A DNA stretch of 64,000 nucleotides, taken from assembly GCA_964596245.1 (NCBI GenBank), contig CAZQSK010000004.1:1-64000 (forward strand), given 5' to 3'. The notes below the pieces were generated by a model. The model made no database searches. It was not told where the DNA came from and was given only the letters and a program-made list of their open reading frames with translations. The position numbers and the translations under genes were made by a program. This DNA comes from RHKK01 sp964596245. Lineage in GTDB: Bacteria > Patescibacteriota > Patescibacteriia > 2-12-FULL-60-25. The first letter of the stretch is position 1, and each line of letters opens with the position of its first letter. Below are positions 41,836 to 50,645 of this stretch, piece by piece.

Positions 41836-42351
41836 ATGAAGGATATAACCAGGTCGCAACTTTTGACCGCTTGTTTGGTTTTGGCGATCGCACTTCCTCT
41901 GACTTGGTTTGTTTTTATTTATTCCGACTCGGATCCGTACAACTTAGGGATCGCGAGCAGTGCGCGTGGATCGGTGCGTGTCGCGTCTTCGGATGGTAAG
42001 GCGCTAGGTGAATTCGCTATCTCCGCTTGTAGCAAGTCCTCTAGTCATGTTGTGCTTTTTTCCGGGGAGCGCTCGGTACTGCAGATGGGAATCGGGGACG
42101 GCGTTCCGTATCCGTCATTTGAAAAAACTAGTTTCTTGTTTAAAGACGCAGAAGGCGCACTTGGGGATACGCTTACCGACTGTCGAGTTGAAGCTTTCTA
42201 TATCAATAGCAGCCAGACAAGGATGCCTGGTCGGCGCGGCGGTGGAATTTCTTTACCGTTCAATCTCTCTGGAGATTTCTCAATTGCTTGTAAGGGGCTT
42301 CGCACTGGAAATGGGTATCAGTTCTCTGCGCAGTTTAAAAATTGCCGTTAG
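41836..42351 (+). CDS. Unrecognised membrane-anchored or secreted protein
   Basis: A 171-residue protein I do not recognise. A single hydrophobic helix at about residues 9-29 acts as signal anchor, followed by a polar extracytoplasmic region with four cysteines (C64, C117, C153, C170), which could form disulfides. Many Ser/Gly residues and beta-rich patterns are visible. A good leaderless promoter supports it as a real gene. Its stop overlaps the end of the convergent glycosylphosphotransferase gene by 4 nt. Confidence 0.6.
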   Translation: MKDITRSQLLTACLVLAIALPLTWFVFIYSDSDPYNLGIASSARGSVRVASSDGKALGEFAISACSKSSSHVVLFSGERSVLQMGIGDGVPYPSFEKTSFLFKDAEGALGDTLTDCRVEAFYINSSQTRMPGRRGGGISLPFNLSGDFSIACKGLRTGNGYQFSAQFKNCR

Positions 42352-43718
42352 GTCCCCTGACGCCTAATCATCACGCCGATTGTTTTGAGAGCGATCAGCG
42401 CGTCGAGAATAAGAGAACGGTTTTTGATGTAGTACAAATCGTATTGAAGCTTTTTCAAGTTGTCGTCGATGCTGGCATTCGGCGTGAGGAATTTTACCTG
42501 TGCCCAGCCACTCAAGCCCGGACGCGTCAGATGACGCAACGCGTAATACGGCATGCGCTCGATCAGCGGCTCAACGAATTCCGGGCGTTCAGGACGCGGG
42601 CCAATGAAAGACAAATCTCCTTTGAGCACATTCCAGACCTGTGGCAGCTCATCGATACGCGCGCGGCGCATGAAGCGACCGAACGCAAATAGGCGAGGAT
42701 CGGTCTTGGCATTGGCGGTGAATTGAGCGCCGTGTTTTTCCGCATCCGTCGCCATGCTTCGGAATTTCCAAATACGGAAGAGTTTCCCGCCTTTGCCAAC
42801 CCGCATATGCGAATACAGCACCGGACCTGGGGATGTGAGTTTTGTGATCAATGCGACAAACGGGAACAGTACGAGCGTAATCAGTCCGATTGGAAGCGAC
42901 AGCGCGATGTCGATGATGCGCTTCACTGCTTCGAACCAGGCTTTTTCTGACTCGCGCAAGTTGTGCAAGAACCACGCCTCGCTCACAAACGAGAGGGGAA
43001 TACGGCCCGTTGCCGCTTCCTCGATTTCGGCACGATCTAAAATGTTCACCCCGGCGAAAAGCGACTTATAGAGAGCCTCCTTTAGTTCCGGGATGTCATC
43101 CGGTTTCACGCCCAGGACAATGGTCGAGATATTGTTCTCTTTCAACGCTTGTGTGAGCGCTTGAATTCCCGAGAGCCATTTCACTTCATTGTGGCGATAT
43201 GATTCGCCTGAAGTCGCGATGGCAGCGATGACTTCAATCCCCATCGGATTTTCACGCAGCATCTCATCGATTTTGCGAAGTTCTTCAGCCGGACCGACAT
43301 AAAGCATGCGCGTTCGGGTGAAGCCCGTTTGCAAAAATCGTGCTGCGATCAGACGCCAGGAGTAACCGATTAACAAACTTGATGCGAACATCAAAAGCAA
43401 AATCGCACGCGGCGCCAATCCAAACGGCAGCAGATAAAACACGGCAAGGGCGATTGCGAGGTTCGCGATCATCCCTTCCAAAAACGTACGGAATAGTTTG
43501 AGTGGCTCGCGTACGAGATAGAGTTCATACAATCCGGCCACATAAAAACCCACCACCCAAAGCAGTGAAACAAATGTAAACGCCGGCGCATTGATTCCCC
43601 AGCGCACTGGATCAAATTCGCCGTAGCGGATGATCAAGGTCAGCAAGAGCGCGAGCTGGAACGCGGCGAGATCGCCGACAATCAACAAGAGGCGCTTGGC
43701 TGTTTGTCCTGTGGTCAT
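42348..43718 (-). CDS. Polyprenyl glycosylphosphotransferase (WbaP/WcaJ-like)
   Basis: A 456-residue enzyme. Four N-terminal hydrophobic helices (about 5-115) and a CoA-binding-like middle domain precede a helix near 275 and the catalytic bacterial-transferase domain, with KFRSM, RIDELPQVWNVLKGD and SFIGPRPERPEF. It transfers a sugar-1-phosphate from a UDP-sugar to undecaprenyl phosphate, so it is the probable initiator of the repeat unit flipped by the Wzx protein. The frame is open farther upstream, but ATG 43718 begins a normal N-terminus and leaves room for the divergent protease promoter. Confidence 0.92.
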   Translation of the reverse strand: MTTGQTAKRLLLIVGDLAAFQLALLLTLIIRYGEFDPVRWGINAPAFTFVSLLWVVGFYVAGLYELYLVREPLKLFRTFLEGMIANLAIALAVFYLLPFGLAPRAILLLMFASSLLIGYSWRLIAARFLQTGFTRTRMLYVGPAEELRKIDEMLRENPMGIEVIAAIATSGESYRHNEVKWLSGIQALTQALKENNISTIVLGVKPDDIPELKEALYKSLFAGVNILDRAEIEEAATGRIPLSFVSEAWFLHNLRESEKAWFEAVKRIIDIALSLPIGLITLVLFPFVALITKLTSPGPVLYSHMRVGKGGKLFRIWKFRSMATDAEKHGAQFTANAKTDPRLFAFGRFMRRARIDELPQVWNVLKGDLSFIGPRPERPEFVEPLIERMPYYALRHLTRPGLSGWAQVKFLTPNASIDDNLKKLQYDLYYIKNRSLILDALIALKTIGVMIRRQGT

Positions 43719-43748
43719 AGAGAGATAGCGGTGGTTCCTGCGTGAGTG

Positions 43749-43754
43749 TAGAAT
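43749..43754 (+). promoter_or_regulatory. -10 box, leaderless type, before the subtilase gene
   Basis: TAGAAT ends 7 nt before ATG 43762. It overlaps the other possible start (ATG 43753), which favours 43762. The -35 is not convincing. Confidence 0.45.
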
Positions 43755-43761
43755 GGCTCCG

Positions 43762-44928
43762 ATGTACTGTCTAGCAAGCAAAAAGCGCTTCATTGCGGCC
43801 TTTCTGGGCTCTCTTTTTAGCTTGGGAGCCCTGCCTGCTGTCGCCGCCACCCCAAATGACCCCTTGTTTCCCCGCCAATGGTACTTAAAACAGGTCCACG
43901 CACCTGAGGCTTGGGACATAACAACCGGCTCAAGTGATGTGGTGGTGGCCGTCTTGGATGCGGGAACGGATCTGCAACATCCGGACTTGCAGGGGGCGGG
44001 TTGGAAAAACACAAAGGAGATTCCGGGAAATGCGATTGACGATGATGCGAACGGGTACGTCGACGACATACACGGGTGGAATTTCGTTTCCAATACGGCG
44101 GACACTCGGCCCATCGTCATCCGAAATCAGCCAGACGAAGCACTGGCGCATGGGACGATTGTTTCGTCGTTGATTGCCGCGCGGGGGAATGACGGTATCG
44201 GCATGGCGGGTATCGCTTGGAAGGCGCGCATCATGCCTTTGGTTGTGTTGGACGGTTCCGGGTTTGGAAATGTGCCGAGTATTCGCAAGGCAGTTCAGTA
44301 TGCGATCGCGCAAAAGGCTGACATCATTAATTTGAGCTTGGTTGGATATGAGCCGGACGATGATTTGGATCGTGCGATAAAGGCGGCATCTGATGCGGGG
44401 ATTTTGGTCGTGGTTGCAGCAGGAAATAGCGACGTGTTCACGCGAGGAGAGGATTTGGAAGATCAGCCGGTGTACCCTGCCTGTAGCATGGCCGGTTCAA
44501 AGCACGTCCTTGCCGTAAGTGCGACGGATGCGCTTGATCAAAAAGCACCGTACGCAAATTACGGGCATACGTGCGTTGGCATCTCGGCACCGGGTTTTGA
44601 GATAGTCGCCGCGCATCCGTTTGCCTTCGCGGATGCAAGTTCGACATCGTACATTTCAGGATTAACCGGTACGTCTTTGGCCGCACCGCTCGTAAGCGGC
44701 GCGGCGGCTCTGGTAAAATCCCTTCGACCGAACTGGACGCCGATGCAAATTCGCAGCCATTTGATCGCGACCAGCGACCCGATTGATCCGATACAGGCTA
44801 CGTATGTGCGAAATGGGATGGGCCGTGGCCGTCTCAATGTCGGACGTGCCGTCGCTGCCCTCCGCCCGAGGAATGCGGCGCCGAGCATGAGCGCGATCCT
44901 CGCACGGTTCAAGTTGTTTCTCCCATGA
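43762..44928 (+). CDS. Secreted subtilisin-like serine protease (S8)
   Basis: A 388-residue subtilase: signal peptide at residues 1-29 ending AVAA, then the triad D66 (VLDAGTD, where DTG is usual), H130 (HGTIVSSLIAA) and S305 (GTSLAAPLVSGAA). The catalytic domain begins almost at once after the signal peptide, so there is no I9-type propeptide. It sits between the initiating glycosyltransferase and GtrA. It may process surface proteins, but this cannot be shown. Its last 4 nt overlap the GtrA gene. Confidence 0.9.
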   Translation: MYCLASKKRFIAAFLGSLFSLGALPAVAATPNDPLFPRQWYLKQVHAPEAWDITTGSSDVVVAVLDAGTDLQHPDLQGAGWKNTKEIPGNAIDDDANGYVDDIHGWNFVSNTADTRPIVIRNQPDEALAHGTIVSSLIAARGNDGIGMAGIAWKARIMPLVVLDGSGFGNVPSIRKAVQYAIAQKADIINLSLVGYEPDDDLDRAIKAASDAGILVVVAAGNSDVFTRGEDLEDQPVYPACSMAGSKHVLAVSATDALDQKAPYANYGHTCVGISAPGFEIVAAHPFAFADASSTSYISGLTGTSLAAPLVSGAAALVKSLRPNWTPMQIRSHLIATSDPIDPIQATYVRNGMGRGRLNVGRAVAALRPRNAAPSMSAILARFKLFLP

Positions 44929-45365
44929 TTCATCACGCAAAAGCGTTGGCTCAACGCGAGGGCAAGAAGTTCATCAAATTCCTCATCGTGGGTGGCGCGT
45001 CTTTTCTGATCCATTTTCTCGGATACGCCTTATTGAGTCGCGTATTATTCCCTGACGGGCCTTTGACCATCCTTAACTTGGTCGCCATGGGCGTTTCGAT
45101 GATTTTTAATTATCTGGCGCAAAGCATGTGGACGTATCGCGCGCCTGATCACAATGTCGGCCAAATGTTGCGCTACGTTTTTGTTGTTGCGACGCAGGCA
45201 TTATTGCAAGCCATCTTGTTTTGGGTCGGCGTTGAAAAGTTGGGATTGTTCGATTTGTTGGTTGTCGTATTGAATGGCGGTATCTGCGCGCTCTATAGCT
45301 TCGTAGCCCATCGATTGTTTACCTTTCGCCGACGTAGCTCACAGAACCCGCCGGCCGTGATATAA
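44925..45365 (+). CDS. GtrA-like membrane protein
   Basis: A 146-residue protein with four hydrophobic helices and the GtrA opening KFIKFLIVGGASFLIHF, ending in HRLFTFRR. GtrA-family proteins are thought to help move polyprenyl-phosphate sugars across the membrane, usually with a GT2 and a GT-C enzyme. Candidates for both occur nearby. Translation is probably coupled to the protease by the 4-nt overlap. Confidence 0.87.
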   Translation: MIHHAKALAQREGKKFIKFLIVGGASFLIHFLGYALLSRVLFPDGPLTILNLVAMGVSMIFNYLAQSMWTYRAPDHNVGQMLRYVFVVATQALLQAILFWVGVEKLGLFDLLVVVLNGGICALYSFVAHRLFTFRRRSSQNPPAVI

Positions 45366-45366
45366 T
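45361..45366 (+). promoter_or_regulatory. Perfect -10 box, leaderless type
   Basis: TATAAT ends 6 nt before ATG 45373 and overlaps the GtrA stop codon. The best -35 at the right distance is the weak CTCACA (45338-45343). Confidence 0.65.
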
Positions 45367-45372
45367 CGCGCC

Positions 45373-46395
45373 ATGTCAGGAAAGAAGCCCGTCTTTTCCA
45401 AAAAGAACATCTTGGTGACCGGCGGTGCCGGTTTTATCGGTTCGCATTTATGCGATGCCTTGGTCCGCGACAATCATGTGATTTGCGTGGACAATTTTTC
45501 TACCAGCTCGGTCGCAAACATCGAGCATCTTTTACAGAATCCGAATTTCGAATTCATTAATCACGATATTGTTCAGCCGTTTGATTTGAACGACTTTTCC
45601 GAGCTTGATCGGTTCAAGATCAAGTTCCAGGGGATTCAGGAGATTTATCACTTGGCTTGTCCCATCTCGAAGCGTCACTTTGAAGATTTTAAGATTGCGA
45701 TGGTGCTGACGAATTCCATCGGTGTGAAGAATGTGTTGGATATCGCCGTATCTAACCAAGCGAAGATTTTGTACGCGTCCTCGTCGTCACTCTATGGACC
45801 GCGTGCGGGCCGCGCTTTTATTTCCGAGGCCGATCCCTGCGTCCTCGATCACCTTACGCCTCATGGAGCCTATGATGAGGGTAAGCGTTTTAGCGAAGCT
45901 ATTCTTTACACATATCAGGATGTCTATGGCGTTGATGCTAAAATCGCGCGTATTTTCCGTACCTATGGTCCGCGCATGAAGTTGTTTGACGGAAATTTGT
46001 TGCCCGATATGATCAACGCGGCGTTGGATGGAAAAGATATAAGCCTGCCTTTTGCCGAGGATGCGCGTATTGGATTGTGTTATGTTTCAGACATCGTAGA
46101 TGGATTGATCCGCCACATGAATTCGCCGATCGATGTTACGGTCGTGAATTTGGGTTCGGATCAGGAACAGTATTTGTCATCGGTTGCCGCTCAGATCATT
46201 CGTCTGACGGATAGTTCGTCCCGTGTGCGTTTTGAGGCGAGTCCAAATCCTCCATCCGAGGCTGGCTTGCCCGATATCGGCAAGGCGCGACAAGTATTGG
46301 GTTGGTTGCCCTTGGTTCGTGTTGAAGACGGTTTGCAGCGCATGATTGAATACGCCCGTTCGCATCGCCAATTGGCGGGGACATTTGGAACCTAG
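45373..46395 (+). CDS. UDP-glucuronate decarboxylase-like SDR, copy 1
   Basis: A 340-residue extended SDR like UDP-xylose synthase: TGGAGFIGSHLCD at the N-terminus, IYHLACPIS, and YDEGKR containing the catalytic Tyr and Lys. UXS enzymes oxidise, decarboxylate and reduce UDP-glucuronate to UDP-xylose, or form the 4-keto pentose. Copy 2 follows after 10 nt. In copy 1 the loop after the NAD site and the mid-region differ from copy 2, so the two may have distinct substrates. Confidence 0.85.
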   Translation: MSGKKPVFSKKNILVTGGAGFIGSHLCDALVRDNHVICVDNFSTSSVANIEHLLQNPNFEFINHDIVQPFDLNDFSELDRFKIKFQGIQEIYHLACPISKRHFEDFKIAMVLTNSIGVKNVLDIAVSNQAKILYASSSSLYGPRAGRAFISEADPCVLDHLTPHGAYDEGKRFSEAILYTYQDVYGVDAKIARIFRTYGPRMKLFDGNLLPDMINAALDGKDISLPFAEDARIGLCYVSDIVDGLIRHMNSPIDVTVVNLGSDQEQYLSSVAAQIIRLTDSSSRVRFEASPNPPSEAGLPDIGKARQVLGWLPLVRVEDGLQRMIEYARSHRQLAGTFGT

Positions 46396-46405
46396 AAACT
46401 TTCTT

Positions 46406-47434
46406 ATGGCAGAAACCATGTTTGATAAAAAGATCGTCCTCGTCACCGGTGGTGCGGGTTTTATCGGTTCGCATTTGTGCGAGGCTTTGTTAAAGGAGGG
46501 GAGAGTCATTTGTCTCGATAATTTCGCGACAAGTCAGGAGGCGAATATCGACCATTTGTTGCGCCATCCGGATTTCGAATTCATTCGCCATGACATTAAT
46601 TCTCCGTTTGATCCGGAAGCGTTTCCCGAGCTCGCGCGTTTCAAGGTGAAGTTCCAGGGCATTCAGGAGATCTATCATCTCGCATGTCCCACGAGTCCAA
46701 AACAGTTTGAGCAGCATCGCATGGCTACCTTGTATGCGAACTCGCTCGGCATGAAGCATGCCTTGGATTTGGCCGTGCGTTATAAGGCAAAGTTCGTGCA
46801 TGCATCCACATCGACGGTGTACGGTCCGCGTCCGGCTGATGGGCATTTGTTTAAGGAGACGGAATCCGGTTCAAGCGATGTGCTGAGTCCGCGCGCCTGT
46901 TACGACGAGGGTAAGCGCTTTGCAGAAACGTGTTGCGCCACCTACAAGCAAGTTCATGGTACCGATGTGCGCATTGCGCGTATTTTCCGCACCTATGGTC
47001 CGCGTATGCCGCTGTTTGATGGTCAAATGGTTCCGGATTTTGTGACGAATGCGCTCGACGGTTTAGATTTGGAGATTTTTGGTGATGCTTCATTTCAAAC
47101 TTCCTTGATTTACGTCACGGATGTAGTGGACGGGCTCATCAAGTTGATGAATGCGCCGCAAGATGTTGGTCCGGTGAACATCGGCAGCGACATTGATGTG
47201 CCGATTGTGGATGTCGCAAATCGCATCATTGAGATGACGGGATCATCGTCCAAGATTACGTTTAAAGACGAGTTGTTGTTTATGACGCAGCTCGGATTGC
47301 CGGATATCTCCAAGGCGAAGGAGGCTCTGGGTTGGATTCCATTGGTTACGCTTGATGAAGGTTTGAAGAAGGCCATCGATTACACCATCGCCAATAAGAC
47401 TTTGCTGACCGGTTTCCGTAGTTTTGGGCAATAG
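46406..47434 (+). CDS. UDP-glucuronate decarboxylase-like SDR, copy 2
   Basis: A 342-residue paralogue of the preceding gene, with the same TGGAGFIGSHLCE, IYHLACPTS and YDEGKR motifs and RIFRTYGPRM. It is clearly a tandem duplication that has diverged. ATG 46406 is chosen; upstream in-frame codons overlap the previous gene. The UDP-uronate substrate could come from the dehydrogenase at 6-7 kb. One copy may have drifted to epimerase or ArnA-like 4-keto activity. Confidence 0.85.
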   Translation: MAETMFDKKIVLVTGGAGFIGSHLCEALLKEGRVICLDNFATSQEANIDHLLRHPDFEFIRHDINSPFDPEAFPELARFKVKFQGIQEIYHLACPTSPKQFEQHRMATLYANSLGMKHALDLAVRYKAKFVHASTSTVYGPRPADGHLFKETESGSSDVLSPRACYDEGKRFAETCCATYKQVHGTDVRIARIFRTYGPRMPLFDGQMVPDFVTNALDGLDLEIFGDASFQTSLIYVTDVVDGLIKLMNAPQDVGPVNIGSDIDVPIVDVANRIIEMTGSSSKITFKDELLFMTQLGLPDISKAKEALGWIPLVTLDEGLKKAIDYTIANKTLLTGFRSFGQ

Positions 47435-47442
47435 GTCGGGGC

Positions 47443-47472
47443 TTGGACGAACTGGGATTATTCCGCTAAGGT
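47443..47472 (+). promoter_or_regulatory. Promoter, leaderless type, for the GT2-DUF2304-GT4 unit
   Basis: TTGGAC (47443-47448), an 18-nt spacer and TAAGGT (47467-47472) end 8 nt before ATG 47481. Confidence 0.7.
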
Positions 47473-47480
47473 TAGTCTCG

Positions 47481-48158
47481 ATGAAGGTAATTGCCGTCAT
47501 GCCTGCTTTTCGCGAAGAAAACCGCATTGCTGCGGCTATTTCTGGCATTCGACCGCATGTAGATCAGATTGTGGTGGTGGATGACGGCTCAGCCGACGGG
47601 ACGGTCGAAAAAGCGCGAGAGACCGGTGTCGTGGTGTTGCGTCATGGATTGAATCGCGGACAGGGAGCGGCCCTTCGCACGGGAACCGAGGCTGCTTTGC
47701 GCTTGGGAGCCGATATTGTCTTGCATATCGATGCGGATGGCCAGCATGATCCCGGCAGCATTCCGAGTTTGATTGCGCCGATTAAACTAGGCGAAGCGGA
47801 TGTGGCGTTCGGTTCACGTTTTCTTGGAACTGATACGAAGCACATTCCGTTTGCACGTCGCATGTTGCTTGCGGCCGCGAAGCGATTCAATGCATTTGCG
47901 CTTGGCATTCCGCGTCGCGTAACTGATCCGCAAAGCGGTATGCGCGCGATGACGGCCGAAGCGGCGCGTCAGATTCATTTCAAACAGGATCGTATGGCGC
48001 ATTGTTCCGAGATTTTGCGTCTCGTAACCCGCTCGAAGCTTCGTTGGATGGAGGTACCCGTGCATATTCGTTATAGCGCGGAGACCTTAGCCAAGGGTCA
48101 GAAGCCGCTCGATGCGTTTAAAATTGTGTGGGAATTGTTGGTGGGCGCTTTTTCCTAA
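47481..48158 (+). CDS. Glycosyltransferase family 2
   Basis: A 225-residue GT-A enzyme: VMPAFREENRIAAAI, VVVDDGSADGT and HIDADGQHDP (DxD) are all in place, with DPQSGMRAM further on. It resembles polyprenyl-phosphate glycosyltransferases, and the pairing with a DUF2304 gene downstream is a known arrangement for these. The in-frame upstream extension is rejected because it contains the promoter. Confidence 0.88.
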   Translation: MKVIAVMPAFREENRIAAAISGIRPHVDQIVVVDDGSADGTVEKARETGVVVLRHGLNRGQGAALRTGTEAALRLGADIVLHIDADGQHDPGSIPSLIAPIKLGEADVAFGSRFLGTDTKHIPFARRMLLAAAKRFNAFALGIPRRVTDPQSGMRAMTAEAARQIHFKQDRMAHCSEILRLVTRSKLRWMEVPVHIRYSAETLAKGQKPLDAFKIVWELLVGAFS

Positions 48159-48164
48159 TACCCT

Positions 48165-48497
48165 ATGATGCTTATCCAAATTTTGTTGGTACTCGCACTC
48201 GCACTGGCGTTTGGATTGACGTGGCGTCGTGCGCGTCAGGAGGCGGTCAGCCGTCGCGAAGCTCTCGCGTGGAGCGGTGTGTGGATTGCGGCCGCGATCG
48301 TGATCATTCGCCCAGAGATTTCGAGCATGATCGCCAATACCGTGGGTATCGGTCGTGGCGCAGACTTGGCTGTGTATCTTGCCGTTGTCGTGTTGCTTAT
48401 CCTGACATTCAACTTGTACGTCCAGCACCATCGCTTGCAGCGTGACATCACTGAGCTGGTAAAGAAAGAAGCGTTGAAAGATCTTGATCGGGTATGA
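48165..48497 (+). CDS. DUF2304 small membrane protein
   Basis: A 110-residue protein with three hydrophobic helices (about 2-20, 36-50, 66-86) and a short charged tail. It matches the DUF2304 pattern, a family usually found next to GT2 enzymes in glycan clusters and possibly helping them at the membrane. Either of two adjacent ATG codons could be the start. Overlaps the next gene by 4 nt. Confidence 0.75.
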   Translation: MMLIQILLVLALALAFGLTWRRARQEAVSRREALAWSGVWIAAAIVIIRPEISSMIANTVGIGRGADLAVYLAVVVLLILTFNLYVQHHRLQRDITELVKKEALKDLDRV

Positions 48498-49668
48498 AGG
48501 TGGCTCACGTGTGTTGCGTTGTTCCGCCATTGGGTGGAATGGGAACGGTTGCCTTTCGTGAGGTGACCGGTCTTCGCGCACGCGGGGTTGAGGCAACGCT
48601 CTTTGTCCCGGAGGGCGGGGAGTCGCGCTCATTCATCAAACATCTGCCCACGGCCTGGCATATTGGGAACGCATCTTGGCTGAAGGGGATTCGAGAAGCG
48701 GTGAAAGATTTTGATATTTTGCATTTGCATTGGCCGTATTTCGGTACAATTGATCGTATGCTGCTTTCCACCGATGGATTGCCGCCGATCGTGATGACCT
48801 TTCACATGGACGCTAAGCCCCAAGGCTTGTTCGAAGCGCTTCCGATCGCCCTTGAGCGCGCATTTGTGCAACCGTTTCTCATCAACAAGGTGGATAAGCT
48901 GCTGGTTTCGTCTTTTGATTACGCGGCCTCATCTTCCATCGCTTCTTTTGTGACAAGTGAGCCTGGTCGTGTGGTCGAGCTTCCATTTGGCGTTGATCTT
49001 GATCGCTATTCGCCGGGCCCATCTGCACGCGCGCGTTTCGCGGTTCCGGAGAACGCGCCGACGATTTTCTTTTTGGGTGGATTGGATAAGGCACATGCGT
49101 TCAAAGGTGTTGGAAATTTGTTGGAGGCAACGGCGCAACTTGATCCTGCGACGCATTTGTTGATTGTGGGTGATGGTGATTTGCGTCCGCAATACGAAGA
49201 GCAGGCTCGTCGCTTGGGTATTGATCGTCGCACACACTTTCTCGGTCGCGTGGATGATCCGACGGCGATTGATGCATATCGCAGCGCCGATGTGTTTGCA
49301 TTCCCATCCACAAACACAGCTGAAGCATTTGGATTGGTGGCGCTTGAAGCACAGGCCTGTGGTTTGCCGGTAGTCGCATCCGATTTGCCGGGATTGCGAC
49401 AGGTTGTGAAGCATAATGAGACAGGTTTGCTAGTAAAACCTGGTTCGGTGCCCGAATTGGCTTTGGGATTGCATCGCATTTTGTCTGATGCCCCGTTCCN
49501 NNNNNNNNNNNNNNNNNNNNNNNNNNNNNNNNNNNNNNNNNNNNNNNNNNNNNNNNNNNNNNNNNNNNNNNNNNNNNNNNNNNNNNNNNNNNNNNNNNNT
49601 TTTCCTGGGAAACGCATCTCGACGGGCTGCTCAAGGTGTATAAAGAGGTATGCGAATCGCCGTCTTAA
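48494..49668 (+). CDS. Glycosyltransferase family 4, interrupted by an assembly gap
   Basis: A GT4 enzyme read from ATG 48494 to the gap at 49500. It shows PPLGGMGTVAFREV, FFLGGLDKAHAFKG, IVGDGD and the donor-site run EAFGLVALEAQACGLPVVASD. After the gap the matching C-terminus is in a different frame (FSWETHLDGLLKVYKEV, stop TAA 49666-49668). The 100 N are thus a placeholder: the true gap length must leave remainder 2 when divided by 3 if the gene is intact. The end overlaps the next gene by 19 nt. Confidence 0.8.
49500..49599. other. Assembly gap of exactly 100 N
   Basis: One hundred consecutive N, the conventional placeholder length. The coding frame before and after does not match at this length, so the size is not real. 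Confidence 0.95.
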
Positions 49669-50645
49669 CGAATGCCTATCCGCCCATAAAGGGTGGCGCG
49701 AGCCGCATTGCCGAGTTGCAGGTGCAGATGCTTGAAGCATCCGGTCATGAAGTGCGCGTGTGGCGTCCGGAATCTCCTTGGTTGAAGTGGGTTGCGCCTT
49801 TGCGTTTGATCGGTCATCTCACCGATTTGTTGCCGCAGGCGAATGTAGCGAAAGAAATGTTGGAATGGGAGCCGAATGTATTGCTGACGCACAACCTCAC
49901 CGGTTGCGGTTTTGGTACGCCTTCATACGTGCAGCGTCACGGTATCCGTTGGGTACATGTACTGCATGATGTGCAGCTGTTCGAACCATCCGGTCGTTTG
50001 CGTGATGCAAGGCCGATCACACGCTGGCAAAAAATGTGGAGCAGCATGCGCCGAAAGGCCTTGGGCATGCCGAATTTGATTCTTTCACCGACGGGATGGT
50101 TGCTTGAGCAGCATCATCGTCGAGGATTGTTAATTGGGGCGCATGCTGAGGTGCTGCCGAATCCTGCGCCGGAGATTGCATTTGCTTTGCGCGCGCCAGG
50201 AGAGCGACTTGGTTTGCTGTTTGTAGGCGGAACAAAGGAAAAGGGTTTGGGTGTCGTGCAGCAGATTGAAGAGCGCGCCTCGCTTTCCGTAAAGAAATTG
50301 TTTGACGCTTCGCAAGAAGACGTGATGGATGCGATGCGTCAGGCGGATATTTTATTGTTCCCTTCACAGATCATGGAAAATCAGCCAACGGTTTTGCTCG
50401 AAGCTGCTTCGGTTGGTTTGCCGGTCATCGCTTCAGATGTTGGCGGAGTGCGGGAAACGTTAAATGGCGCCGGCATCATCGTTCCCAAAGATGATGTGAA
50501 TGGGTGGATCGAGACGATCGAATTTTTGCGCGATCCGAATCATTATCGCGATCACTCAACTAAGATGTACGAGTTGGCAAAAGCGCATGACGGCCGCGAG
50601 TATCATGCGCGCTTCGAACCGTTGATTACTTCAGGTCAAATTTAA
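49650..50645 (+). CDS. Glycosyltransferase family 4
   Basis: A 331-residue GT-B enzyme: TNAYPPIKGGASRIAEL at the N-terminus, LLFVGGTKEKGLGVVQ mid-way and QPTVLLEAASVGLPVIASDVGG as the donor site. It is a paralogue-level relative of the gap-containing gene upstream, whose end it overlaps by 19 nt. Its last 20 nt overlap the convergent membrane-protein gene. Sugar specificity is unknown. Confidence 0.87.
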   Translation: MRIAVLTNAYPPIKGGASRIAELQVQMLEASGHEVRVWRPESPWLKWVAPLRLIGHLTDLLPQANVAKEMLEWEPNVLLTHNLTGCGFGTPSYVQRHGIRWVHVLHDVQLFEPSGRLRDARPITRWQKMWSSMRRKALGMPNLILSPTGWLLEQHHRRGLLIGAHAEVLPNPAPEIAFALRAPGERLGLLFVGGTKEKGLGVVQQIEERASLSVKKLFDASQEDVMDAMRQADILLFPSQIMENQPTVLLEAASVGLPVIASDVGGVRETLNGAGIIVPKDDVNGWIETIEFLRDPNHYRDHSTKMYELAKAHDGREYHARFEPLITSGQI

